Below are positions 24,450-35,196 of a stretch of 64,000 bases of DNA, in pieces. A program made the position numbers and the translations under genes. Under the pieces are notes generated by a model that saw only the letters and a list, made by a program, of their open reading frames with translations, was not told the origin of the DNA and did not search any database. The stretch spans positions 3,658,001 through 3,722,000 of the forward strand of contig OU612071.1 in assembly GCA_914767715.1 (NCBI GenBank), in the 5' to 3' direction. Source of the DNA: Membranipora membranacea. Its lineage: Eukaryota; Bryozoa; Gymnolaemata; Cheilostomatida; Membraniporidae. The stretch's first letter is position 1. Every line of letters starts with the position of its first letter.

Positions 24450-24840
24450 ATGTCGAGCATCAAATCACTGATCCTTATTCTAGCATTTATCTGCCTTGGT
24501 TTGTTCTGCAGCTCCACTACAGCGGCTTGTAAGTTATTATGCTCAGTACTTGTTTCCAATATCTCAAAGACACTTTACATGTTTGCTGTTACTCTTGAGA
24601 ATATATGTAGACAGATTGGAATATTGCCTCAAACGCCAGTTTTCTTGACTAGTATTTTATTGTATTGTAGGGTGCTCCTCATCCTCAGTCTGTCCAGGGT
24701 CTGACGGTTTCTGTCACGTCTCTTGTGGCGTGAAAGGTTACTGTACGGGATCCTGCTCTGGAAGTAAGTGCTGCTGTACTGGTACTGCACCCGATGACTG
24801 TGACCCTGGATGTGCGGGAGCTCAGTGTGTTAACCCCTAA
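24450..24840 (+). CDS. Crp3: secreted 12-Cys peptide precursor (U3 copy, Trp27)
   Basis: Coding exons are 24450-24528 and 24671-24840. Noncoding exon 1 ends at 24110, intron 1 is 299 nt, exon 2 starts at 24410 and intron 2 is 142 nt. AATAAA is at 24974-24979. The signal peptide is the majority type. The first base of exon 3 is G instead of C, so the junction codon is TGG and residue 27 becomes Trp instead of Ser, right after the predicted signal cleavage site (TTAA). The remaining 55 residues, with all 12 cysteines, are the consensus. The bulky residue could shift cleavage or alter the N-terminus; this is inference. The gene otherwise looks intact. Confidence 0.85.
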
Positions 24841-25079
24841 AGGAACCAAACATCACCCTGAAGATCTAACAGAACATCATCCTGAGGTTTTCACAGATCA
24901 ACAATAGCTGCTAAATCATGCTAGTAACTATTTATATCATGAATATTTAAATATTACATAGCTGATTTACTGCAATAAAAAATGATATATATCATATCAT
25001 CATACATCTTATCTTAAATGCAACACAAAAAATTCATATCTCACATCTAAGCTGGAAAATTCAACTTGTCATGGTTATA

Positions 25080-26840
25080 GTCTCAACTTCAAAAAGCCTA
25101 ACTGTAAGATGATAGAACAGAAAATCTCTCTCCTGAGTAGAATGATACAACACAAATTATCATCTCCTTATTATATAAGAGCAGATAACTCTCACAAACA
25201 AGATGGAACTTTGATCTCTTAATATTACGATATTTATCTGCATTGTTTCCCCGGTTGTCTTATAGTCATGTGACCACAAGACAAGCACAGCTTAGCTAAC
25301 TTGATTTTGATATTAGGACTGTTGTACCATGATGCACCCGTTCACAGTTTTCAGCTGCAGAGTATACTAAATATACAAAAAAAAGCAATCTGTTGGCCTT
25401 AGGTATCCTTCATGCAATATTGGGAAGTTAAACTAGACAACCCTAAGACCCCTCTTTGAAATAAATCATGAAACTATTGTAATTGTAATAGACCCAATTC
25501 TGGGAATAGAATGACTATCATGAATGCAAGTATATCATCACCGCTGGCATTATAACAAACAATTTTCCTTCAAAAACGCTTAATCATATTATTGTGTAAA
25601 AGTGCCCTTTTCAATTTTTCTATTGTCTGAAATCAATTCATCAAATTACCACCAGTTTTGACGTTTATCTTAACAGTCTAACAAAGTTGTCTTCTAAATG
25701 TCCGGAGGAAGACAACTGCTAGTCTAAGTTATCCGAAAGTTCAAACGCAAGGCAAAAGGAAAAACCAGACTTCTTGGTTTACACAAGTTGTTAATATTTC
25801 ACTACTTATTGAGCCAAACGCTTCAATAAGAGAACGTTCTTCTTTCTATTATTGAACACTTAGTTTAATAAATAGTTTCTCTTATCAACGTATATATTGC
25901 AACTCAGTAATAAAGTAAATGTAACATCTCATCCATCATTGAAAACAAATAACCAGATGGCCACTGTTTGCATCACTCAGCAGATAGGAGCACACATTAA
26001 CCATTGACCGAACATAGCTGATGCTACTGTCTCTTATCAGTGTAGTTAACAATACACTTCATCTCCTGGATATAGATTAGATTGCTTGTATAACGAGCGA
26101 CAGTGGATAGAAAGGGTAGGATGTGTCTCCATAACAGATTAGGGTTATATCATATTGTATTATGTCTAGAATAGGTTACTGAACAAAAAGGGCCTGGTCC
26201 CTGAAATGTGCCTCAGTTACAAACCAATGATACCAAAAGGGCACCACTGCAGCATTCAGCTTTAATCTGCCCTCAGAACTGTGGGAACTTGGAAATGACA
26301 GCAGCATTGCATTGTGGGTTACCATGAAACAAGTGGTTCATTTTTACAACATGCCTGCACAGGTACAACCAGATCTACACACTATGTCTGCTTCTATGTT
26401 GCCAATGTAATGCAATTTGGTAAGCACAACCACAAGATTGTTGTACTATCAAGAAAACCTTTAGGTAAGAGGATATTGATAAGTAGTCTTTATTGAATGG
26501 ATTCGGTAAATCGAATCATTAAGCTTACAATATTTTATGAGTGGTGTTGAGCCAAAGAATTTCTTTGATTTTGAAGGTTGGTAATAAAATAAGAAGATGT
26601 GTGAGCATTGTTACTGAGTAAGATAGTACACATTATTAGGCAATACAGTGAAGAAGCAGGCAGGTCTACTGAGCACACGTTGGGAGCACAACCCCCTTCT
26701 TCTCAAAGAACTGAGCCTAATCAATTAATTGTGTAAAAATTATCATTAAGTGTCTGAATTTTTTGACATGGCTTTCAGGGTGGTTAATTATGGGCTTGCT
26801 CAAACTCAACTTGATTAAATATTGAAGTGCCTCAGTTATT
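25080..26840. repeat. Crp downstream region, U3 copy
   Basis: Noncoding sequence between the Crp3 poly(A) site and the Ig-like exon, repeated in U2, U4 and U5. A short ORF at 26314-26496 differs in length and frame from its counterparts at 48736 and 59267. Nothing in it supports a gene. Confidence 0.55.
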
Positions 26841-26936
26841 TAGCCTTGAGCTTGTTATTCGCAACAGTCTGTTTTCTCGTCATATTTCTTGTTGTGAAGA
26901 CATGAAGAAGTCAGCATCAGCTCAGCATAAGCTTAC

Positions 26937-27063
26937 CTTTATCTTAGTCGGATAGACCAGCCGACATGATGGGAAAACAGAATAGCATCAAATGACTGCT
27001 GAGTTTGGTTACATATAAACTCAAATTAGCCAGAACATAGAATAATGGACTCCAATTATCGTT
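26937..27063 (-). other. Exon-like segment downstream of the Ig-like exon
   Basis: A 127-nt minus-strand segment bounded by an acceptor (ATGTAACAG) and a donor (GTAAGC), conserved in all units. Spliced to the Ig-like exon in phase 1 it gives a stop within three codons. Read in phase 0 it is open for about 39 codons but does not match the incoming phase. It may be a 3' UTR exon or a relic. Confidence 0.35.
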
Positions 27064-27128
27064 CTGTTACATGAAACATATGAAAGAGAATAATGTGAAT
27101 TTGAGAAGACAAAATTAAAATCACTCAC

Positions 27129-27326
27129 GGCAGAATTCTACAGATGACACAATATTCAGAATTGGGTATCTGCTCTCTTCAAGGAGGCTGTCCGTTAGTC
27201 TCTGATTCGAGTCTTCGGGTATTTCTGTAACAGTGCCGTCAAATGTGACATCAGTAGACCAGGTTACCGCCAGAGTATCACTGTAACAGCTCAGCTTAGC
27301 CTGAGAGCCAACCTTAGGGCTGCAAT
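27129..27326 (-). CDS. Ig-like domain exon, U3 copy
   Basis: 198 nt, phase 1 at both ends, with acceptor TTTGTAG and donor GTGAGT. It carries the Cys..LSCYSD..VTWSTDV pattern and ends at VSSVEFC. It lies on the same strand as, and downstream of, the module exons at 28501-28990, so it could be their continuation: a modular extracellular protein reading leftward from the NHL exon into U3. Confidence 0.6.
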
Positions 27327-28329
27327 CTACAAATCAAAGGCCAGACTATATGGTTGATATGATATTGAATAAATACAGCATTTTGATATTTTTGCTTACC
27401 CCATTATTTCTCTCTGCTAAAGCCTAGTTAGAGTATCCATAATGGCTTTGTGTTCGCTAGTGCTGACACCTTATATTGTGCCAAAGTTTTTTCTATGTAG
27501 TGATTTACATGCAGGATAACTATGTAAACAGCATAAATATACCATTTGTTTTAATATTAGGGAACGATCAGTCTCTAATTATACTTTGCGAAGCTAAATC
27601 CTACATCAAATAAAAGTTTGCACGTTGTAACAGAAATAACTAGGTTATGATACAAGCGTTGACCGATTTGGACATTCTATATACCGTTAGAAAGCTGCTG
27701 AGCTACTGATCGATAATAGCTCATCAAAAACATGATTGGATTTCATTGCGTCAGTTTATCGGAGAGATGAGGCCGAAGGGGCTGTTTTTAACAAAGTGGA
27801 TGGCTGCACTACATTGATAAACAGCCAATTGGAGGGGCTTTTTAAGGTGTTTTTTGGCATTCCGTGTGGCGCAATTCGAGGAAGACTAATACATAGTACC
27901 ATATTCTGTTGGCCTTTCCTCTTTATACTATGCTTAATCAAAGCGGCTTCGTATGTGAGAATTTTCAAAACAAACTTGTCTGGCCTTAGTGCTGGACCTT
28001 TTGACAGCATGTTTGACGTCATTGATAAATGTATCCACCTTTGATGGTCTAACCTGATATTGATACATTTGATATACTGCTGAAATTCGTGTTGTGTGTC
28101 ATTTAAACAGCAATATAGTGGAAAAAAGCAAAATAATTGGCCCTTTTTTATTCGAACTGTCTCTAATCGTTGCTTAAAATTTCGTATTATATCATCAAAT
28201 TAAAAAAACCACACGCATTATGACGCGACGTAAAAAGCCACTTTAGGCTCGTCAAATATTATTTTCAACCTAAAATTAGAATGAACTATGTCTCTAAGAA
28301 TGAATGTAACCTGTTTTGAACTTTCTAGT

Positions 28330-28430
28330 AATCATGTTTTTTGATGAGCAATTAGCGATCAGTAGCTCAGCAGCTTTCCAACGGTATATAAAATGTCCAA
28401 ATCGGTCAACGCTGGTATCATAACCTTAAG
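28330..28430. repeat. Inverted fragment of the R zone
   Basis: About 100 bp matching 2350-2450 in the same orientation, and hence inverted relative to the nearby U3 copy at 27,650-27,760. It lies just outside the unit boundary and ends abruptly at CCTTAAG. It is evidence of an inversion event at this boundary. Confidence 0.65.
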
Positions 28431-28500
28431 GTAATTGTCATGTTTTATGTGCTGTATCCTATGCTTTGCTCAGTGATGATATCTGCAATGAAGTACTTAC

Positions 28501-28644
28501 CTTGTTTACATATTTCTCTTATCTGTCTGACATTACCAGTTGCGAGGGTTGTTAGCATAGATAACGCGGCCATATCAGATAGTACTGAACACTTTATGTT
28601 ATCATACCTAGCAACGAGTTCTACTTCTCTCACCAACAGGTAAT
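28501..28644 (-). CDS. Phase-1 exon of the extracellular modular gene, copy 1
   Basis: 144 nt with acceptor ATATTGCAG and donor GTAAGT, phase 1 at both ends. It encodes about 48 residues beginning YLLVREVELVARYDN, with two Cys (about residues 19 and 44 of the exon). Position, phase and the strand-like V-E-L-V segment suggest another extracellular module, but I do not recognise the fold. Absent from copy 2 at 60 kb. Confidence 0.5.
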
Positions 28645-28804
28645 CTGCAATATAACTAACCCATAGGTAATACCGGTCATTTCATGACTCTAGGAGTTAT
28701 GTAAGGGTTTTGCTGTTTCCAATTAGTAACGTTTCTATTTCAAGTCAAGTTAGAATAAAAAATGGCTCTACTCTACAACAAGTATTGAACACTGTGCTCT
28801 TTAC

Positions 28805-28990
28805 CTTTGATTTCTACTTTGAGTGAACAGTTTGCATTTTCTCCTTTAATGCGATAGTTGTAGACCCTGACAGGTAGCTCCAGTGTGTGAGTAGTGTCAT
28901 CTAGTGTGAGATCCAGCGCTGATAGCCCAGTAGAAAGAGATACAACTCTTCTGATTACTTCTGGACACTTTTTGGTTTTTGAGCTTTTAC
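28805..28990 (-). CDS. Cys-module exon of the extracellular gene, copy 1
   Basis: 186 nt with acceptor TTTGATAG and donor GTAAAG, phase 1 at both ends. The product has a basic start (GKSSKTKK), then CPEVIRRVV, a D-x-T-x-D-D loop, LPVRVYNYRI and NANCSLKVEIKG. The layout of one early Cys, a VYNYRI strand and a late NC-SLKVEI strand resembles the module encoded at 29,703 (C-KDRNITVYV..NNCTVNTLVLING), so these are probably repeats of one two-Cys beta-sandwich module. No family name can be given. Asn-x-Ser/Thr sites fit a secreted or surface protein. Confidence 0.55.
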
Positions 28991-29179
28991 CTATCAAATG
29001 AGTAAATATCCCAACGCATAACACATCAGAACAATTTTCAGCTTAAAAATAATACAAGCATAGATTTACATCTTAGTTGATGCTGTCAGACGATACCAAT
29101 GGCTCGATGCTTAAGAACTTTAAGAAGAATATAAACATGAAGATACATAATGGGCCATAAATAGCTTACTATTATTGAT

Positions 29180-29344
29180 GATATCCACTGAGACCATACA
29201 GGTAGATACTTTGTATCTGAATCTATCGACAGGAAGGTCTATAAAATAATCAGATGAGATTTGTATATCCATCCTCTATCCTTGATGAGACATAGTATGT
29301 CAGATTCTTATCTTGACACATATCAGGTGTGCCGGGGTATGATC
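29180..29344 (-). pseudogene. Disrupted Cys-module segment, copy 1
   Basis: After an acceptor (TTCCTCAAG) at 29345 the minus strand reads SYPGTPDMCQDKNLTYYVSSR, very like the start of the module at 29,703. The frame closes at a TGA before a second acceptor-like TTTTATAG, after which LPVDRFRYKVSTCMVSVDI continues the module pattern. I find no good donor between the two halves. It is either a two-exon module with an unusual donor or a broken one. Confidence 0.4.
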
Positions 29345-29702
29345 CTTGAGGAAAGAAATATACAAAACTCTTGATAACCTGTTTAAATTATTCATGATAC
29401 TCGAATGATCCTAGCCGGATAAAAGACATAGCAAAGTATACCAATTATTAAGTTCAAAATTCAATTGAAGACAACCTGTAAGCAGTTGATACTTCTACAA
29501 TGAAAAATCATCAGAATTAACATTAAAATCAGAATAGGCTTGTTTTAGAATATCTATCAGTAATATGAAGCATTCTTCAGACTTCAAAGGTTGATATACA
29601 AATACTCTGATTGAATTTTGGTTTGAATGTGGATTTTGATTCTAAATAATATGTTACAATCAAATTAATTAGAGTTTGAGCCTCAACTATACATTTACTC
29701 AC

Positions 29703-30036
29703 CATTAATTAACACTAAAGTATTAACAGTACAATTGTTTGTGTGAATCATATGACTCCCCACTGATGATTCCATTTGAACATCAGGGCTTATTTTCACT
29801 AACGCTCTTCCCCCATAGGATGTTACATAGACTGTGATGTTTCTATCCTTACAATGTATTTTGGTAGTTGTGGGTATCGTTGGAGTTTTGGTGGTTGTGT
29901 AGGGTGTCTCTGTTGGCGATTTGGTTGTTGGCGGTGTGGTAGTTGAAGGTGTGCTAGTTGACAGTGGGGTGGTTGTCGGTGTGGTTGTTGCAGCAGCAGT
30001 GGTGTTCAAGGTAGAATTTGTTAGTGTGGTCGTCAT
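29703..30036 (-). CDS. Thr-rich mucin-like exon with Cys module, copy 1
   Basis: From an ATG at 30036 the frame encodes about 60 residues almost wholly of Thr, Ser, Pro and Ala, then a module beginning C-KDRNITVYVTS and ending NNCTVNTLVLING at a GTGAGT donor in phase 1. The Thr/Pro tract is a typical O-glycosylated spacer. No signal peptide follows the ATG, so it is more likely an internal exon between the NHL part and the modules. However, I find no clear acceptor just upstream, so the 5' edge is uncertain. Confidence 0.55.
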
Positions 30037-30319
30037 TTTTACATCGACACAATAAATTCCAGTATAGTTTAATAATTTTAAATTGAATTTATAGGTTAAC
30101 CATGCAATGCATTCTCATTTTGTTCAGAAAGTTCAGAAAGATATATAAGGTAAACATTTTGCGTTGCCATAAGGTGTGCGGATATTTCACTTAAGACATA
30201 TCAGCCATACAAAGACTTAGTGTTAAATGTGTATTTACCTGTGCCTACCAAATCAACATTGTGTACCAAGTCATACAATCACACATTTATAATGTACATA
30301 ATATACACAGTCAACTCAC

Positions 30320-30733
30320 AAGTAATCTACGGGATTCTTCCCATTGTTCGACATAAAGAGAGTGATTAGTGATATTACAGACCCGGGAAAGTAAAACTGA
30401 CCAGGGTGACCATCTTTGTATCCCCGTGACTGACACTCTGCGCTTAAGACAGATGTGATCCCTGTGAGGTGGTCAATCACCCTCAGGCAGTTATTATAAC
30501 AGTCAACTACAACCATATCTGTGATCTGTGTGAATCCATTTGTAGAGTTGAACTGAGCCTCAGATCCCCTCCCCTCTCTGTATCCTCTCTCATTAGGTTT
30601 ACCAGCTATGATTGTAGATGACATACCACCACCAGTCTTCAGAGAGTGTAGGTCAGTGTATATCAGATTGCCTGGTCTGAATATATCCATGTGAGAGGTG
30701 GTGGTGGAGTTTACAGCTGTAGATCTCTCTAAT
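30320..30733 (-). CDS. NHL-propeller exon, copy 1 (internally deleted)
   Basis: Acceptor TTTCACAG at 30734, donor GTGAGT below 30320; 414 nt. The frame starts LERSTAVNSTTTSHMDI and contains an NHL-type blade: IIAGKPNERGYREGRGSEA, then FN..NGFTQI and VVVDCYNNCLRVID. Compared with copy 2 (850 nt) it lacks about 143 codons between FPGSVI and LITLFMSNN, so the propeller cannot close. It is also one G short near the 3' end, so the exon exits in another phase. It is probably a decayed copy of a secreted or surface NHL protein. Confidence 0.6.
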
Positions 30734-33700
30734 CTGTGAAATTGATATCATATAGTAAGTAAGTGATATATGTATTTATGAACTGGCAAGTTGAATGGCC
30801 CTTATCAGTGAACATATTACAGGTGACACCAATATTGAAACTCTACGCTAATGGAATATAAATAATAAGTTTATGGGTTCCAATCGCCTGCGTAAACAAC
30901 ATCGATTCAGGTCCTTGTGATGGAATGATTAGGCTTATTATGAGGATTATAGTTATGCCTCTTTTCCCATCCTATCCGCGTTGGCCCTGCTACTATAATG
31001 AATTTATTTTCCGTGACAACCTTACCACAGGCTATCATTGATCACTAAAAGTTTGACTTATTGATCCGAAACTTTGGCAGTCAGCTTACTCTTGTATTGC
31101 ATGAAATTCTTCAATCTTCGGACCTAATAAAATGAAATAGCCAATTCAGAAATTATTCACCAAGGGACACAAACTATTTAATTGTGCAGCTATCTCAATG
31201 GGCTACACTTTTACGATATTTTGTAAAAATTGGCAGTTGAAAAAGTTTAGACCCGTTATACGCTATATGTTACACCGCTCTGTGGCCACGCCACGTGGCA
31301 CATTGCTGCTGTTCCTCAGCCTACCCTCTGGAATTTATTGCTCTATTTTTGGGCTGACTTTGTTGTTGTTACTCCACGATTCATTACATCCGTGTCACCC
31401 TGTAGATTACTTGGTACTTGGTTCTATCACGTATTGGAAAACTAAATTACTGAGTCGCTGGAATTCCTATTTTGTGACAGGATTAGCAAGCTCCTGTTGT
31501 CTTTGTAACATATTTGATGGATCACTTCTGCGTCTCTCTGCTCGTTGTTTGTGCTTGTGATTACTAAATACCATGGAGGTTATTGGGTGCATTTGTTTTC
31601 ATATCTATCTGTACCCTCTGACTTCTGCGGCTGACTGAATATAACTACATATCTCAAGTGCCCATTTTTGGTGCTGACAAAGTCTGCACAGTGGTTCTGA
31701 AGTTAATTGAGGCTAAAGCCCTCCTGTAGCAGGATGTAAATGATAAATGTCAATACAGATTAAATGATAGTCTACAATAAATGAAGTTTCAAATTAAGTG
31801 AGAATATTTAGACAAAATGGCGGGAAAATATTTATCTAAGTGTGCACAGTGGTGCTGAAATTCAGCGAACCTAAAGCCCCCCTATAAGTCATTCATTCAG
31901 AACCGTAATAAATGCTGTTTGCAACTTATGTTGTGAATTTCCCCAAAATTTAGTTGAATTTATTCTCTTTGCAAAATACTATACATCAGTATAGGCCACT
32001 TGCAACAATAAAAAAGTCCGCTGGGTTTCCTGAGTTGCTGCTAATCTAATCTGCCATTGAGGACTCGTTACTGTGCATTTGGTTTAATGTGCTTTCAATC
32101 TATGTTTAAAATATTAATAATAATTATTATGATTTCCCTAAGCTACGAGCTCAACTTACTATATAGCTTCACACTTTGAATAATGTTACTAGTATTCTAA
32201 ACTGGGCGTCTATTTGTGACCCTCAAAGAGGGTATCACTCTTTAGGGAGCAATAAAAAAATGGTTTACTTTGTTAAATAACTTTTGTATGGCTCGTGCCA
32301 GCAATCAGATCCAAAGTTTCACTGGATATGATAGGAAAACCATATTTATCCCTATTTTGTTTGGTGCTGAGGAGTTATGCTCTACGTTTCCATGGGAACA
32401 CAATCAATAATGAATTGGTCCAAACAATGACTTTGACATGGACACATTAAATCTTTAAAATTGCACTATTCATTATCCAATCAGTGACCTCAATTCCAAT
32501 ACAGCGCCGCCCGTATTATAATGATACTTGGCATGTGACTTGCTATGTGATTATACTAGGCCAAGACGTATTAGTAGGTTATCATAACTAGTACTAGGAA
32601 TTTAGAGCCCAAGAAATTAGTGACAAAACTGTTCCATTACTAACTGCAGTGCCATTGCTCATGCTTATCACTGCCATTGAGTTTCTGTACTGAAGGCAGA
32701 TAAGCAAAGGAATAGTAGGCCCAGGGATTCTACATAACTTCACTAACTAACTTGTGGACAGTAAATAACAAAAGAAGTAAAATCACTCATAGAAAATACA
32801 CTACACTACAGTCCTCCCAAGGAGGAACCTGTCCTGTGACTACATAATTAGTGATTTAACCTGTTCACTGGAAGAGTAGTTAAGGATTACCAGCTTCGAA
32901 AAGATGATGGTCACTGGTGAGTCCTACTCCTTAGATCATGAGTCTTTTATTTAATTTAGGATAACGATATGAAGTTTGTTTTATGTCATTCATGATGATA
33001 GATGTGTTCAAGAAGAATTGAATGTGATTAATTACACAACAAGCAGCGAGTGTGCATGATAACAGGACAGCGCAGCACACAGTGATTTCGTCAGTTTCAG
33101 CAATGAACTAAACAGTTCATTTGTTTCAGTTATGCTTCTGAGTCATTGCCACATTTTGCCAGTACAATAATAGGGAAAATATCATATAGATAGGCAGATT
33201 GATGTGTCAATGTTTATTGGTACAAGTTAATAAATAGTAAAGCACCTGTGATACCTAACCGAGTAGGCTACTAAAATATTGTTTAGATGTAAATGTCAGA
33301 TGGTTGTAGGGGTAGGCCTAGTTAGTATATGAATGTTATGATTGCTATATATGAATTTGTGTTCCACAGGTTTCCATGACAAAGAATCTGCTAGTGATTA
33401 AGGAAGCAATTGGAAGGCCTAGCATCTATTAGTAATAGATAGACCCAAGAAAAGCGCAATTTTACCCTGGTTAAAAACGTATTTATCTACCACACCAAGT
33501 GAGTATATTTGACAAAAAACTGTTTTACCTTTTGCACAACATTTGGGCATAACTGCTGGGAATGAGACCATTGTTTGAATAATAACAATACAATCTCAGA
33601 CAATAGGTTATGATCATTGTATGCAAAATAAAAGGAACACCCCAAAAGACAAGCTGTCAAAGCAAAAAAATAAGTTGCATTGCTTATTATTGATAGGCAG

Positions 33701-33949
33701 TAATATTAGCTAGGTTGACCTGCATTTGAGAAGCACATGCTTTAGAGTTGTAGCTGCAGGACAGGAAAATGCTCAGCCTTGATGTGATTTGATTGTTGAT
33801 AATTTTACCTCCTTCCTTGGGTTACACCAACCCTCATAGAAGTGATGTATCCATCAAAATGATTATCCAAATTGTTTTGAAAGAACTTTGTCCCGAGTTG
33901 CTTCATCAAATTTTATAAAGATGTAGTTTTAACATTTGGTTGTACTTAC
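30734..33949. other. Unassigned intergenic or intronic region
   Basis: AT-rich sequence between the NHL exon and the stalk exons. Apart from the shared block to 31785 and an ORF at 31198-31560 judged spurious, I see no exon with good splice sites, no RNA gene and no recognisable transposon. Parts may be intron if the two minus-strand exon groups belong to one gene. Confidence 0.4.
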
Positions 33950-35196
33950 ATGTGTTGTACCGATCTTTTCCATGGGTAGGTATAAACTGTGGTTTTATGC
34001 TTGCTCCAGCAGTTGTAACTGTTGCATAATCTACAAAAGTGCTGGTCATGTCAATGATAGTCACCAATGCAATCATTACATAGTACTTGCAGTAAATTAG
34101 AATAAGATGGTATAACAACCTCTTATTCCGTCATTTCCAGAGACAAAAACGGATCATTGACTTTCTAGACTAGAATTAACTCAATCTGTAAAGGTTTGTA
34201 ACAGTATAGATTAGGCCAGTCAAAAAACCTTGTTATTTCCTTCCTCACTGTCTATTTGGCTGTTTGGATTGGGATTTAGTTTCAAAGTTTGTTGGCCTGA
34301 CTGTTTCTGAGTTAGAATGCTTACCTGTGGTAACACTTGTAGACAGTTGAGGTTCCACTGCGGTCGATACCATCCTCTGTGTAGAAGAAGACTTTTTTAC
34401 TGCTCCTGAAAAAATAATTTGTGATGAGATCACATCATCACATTTTTTCTCAAACCACCACTAATATAGTCATCATTGCAGGCTAAATAAGAGTATATAA
34501 ATAACCTATTATATTGTAGTGATGAGTGTAATGAGGTCATTATGTTTCTGACTATGACTTTGCACTGCATTGAAGGGGTGAGGGCAGAGAGCAGTTGGGG
34601 CCTCATCAAAAAGTATGAAAAGGTGAAAACAACTCGTAGTCTTTGACCTGTTTTCAATAAGTATAACAATCATATCATGGACGCAATTGCTAATGATTAA
34701 TTCTATGATTTTCTAAAATCAATTCTCTATTATTACCAGGTTTGGGGGTGACTTCAACCACTAACTCTGACTCAGTGATGCTAGTATTCTTGTATGGTGA
34801 TGGCGACAAGGTGCACTCAGATGATTCTTCTGCAGACAAAGCTTCAGCTTCAACTTCAGGTGCCTGGACAGTTTCATCTAGAACTTCAGGAGTCAACACT
34901 GTTGCAGCTACAGCTTCAGCTACACCTGTGGAGCGAAAACAGGTCAAAATAAACAATTATTGGAAAACTACTCAACCAGGCCAAACGATTCTATATAGAG
35001 GGATTAGGATGGCATCATATGAAGGTATGCATACTGCCATACTCAAACATTATCATTACCATATCAAAAATCCTTATACCTACCAGTTGCTGGTGTTAAA
35101 TCTGTTATGAGGTCTATGTTTAGTCTTTGTGTGCTATCCAAACATTTCCGCCAGGCTTCCTTGATAGCTGATTCCAGTTTTCTTACAGTTGCGTCC
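33950..35196 (-). CDS. Ser/Thr- and acid-rich stalk gene, four exons
   Basis: Exons on the minus strand: 35084-35196, 34737-34925 (189 nt), 34325-34405 (81 nt) and 33950-34018 (69 nt). All have GT-AG sites, and the last three are multiples of three in phase 1-1. The first encodes a charged helix-like stretch (VRKLESAIKEAWRKCLDS). The second is Ala/Glu/Thr/Pro-rich (EVLDETVQAPEVEAEALSAE). The third is KSSSTQRMVSTAVEPQL-like. The fourth begins VTTAGASIKPQF. Together they resemble an extended, probably glycosylated linker. Further exons on either side are not identified; it may be the upstream part of the NHL gene or a separate gene. A plus-strand ORF over the second exon is a shadow. Confidence 0.45.

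Larger units (their letters stand above)
16231..28206 (+). repeat. Segmental duplication unit U3
   Basis: Longest unit, plus orientation. Order: R zone (16,231-18,700), LINE 3' remnant, LINE endonuclease remnant, SINE-like insert, internal inverted repeat (20,850-22,240), upstream repeats, Crp3, downstream region, Ig-like exon on the minus strand, then the start of a second R zone that breaks off near 28206. The break falls at the same R position where U4 begins at 40268, so U3 and U4 would be contiguous without the 12-kb segment between them. Confidence 0.85.
29550..31785. repeat. NHL-gene duplication, copy 1
   Basis: This segment is repeated in direct orientation at 60755-64000 (copy 2, cut by the window end). 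Copy 1 lacks about 430 bp of the NHL exon and about 550 bp that copy 2 has at about 62,455-63,003. The part at 30,734-31,785 upstream of the NHL exon is noncoding as far as I can tell. The 120-codon ORF at 31198 is not kept in the same frame along its length in copy 2. Confidence 0.75.

Noticed and set aside
31198-31560. 120-codon hydrophobic ORF, partly repeated at 63497-63775
   Set aside because: The frame is shared only over the 3' two thirds. The 5' part differs in frame between the copies, and composition alone does not support a gene.
34742-35110. 122-codon plus-strand Ser/Ala-rich ORF
   Set aside because: It lies antisense to a minus-strand exon with consistent phase-1 splice sites. 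Its Ser/Ala richness is the complement of the Glu/Ala/Thr-rich exon.
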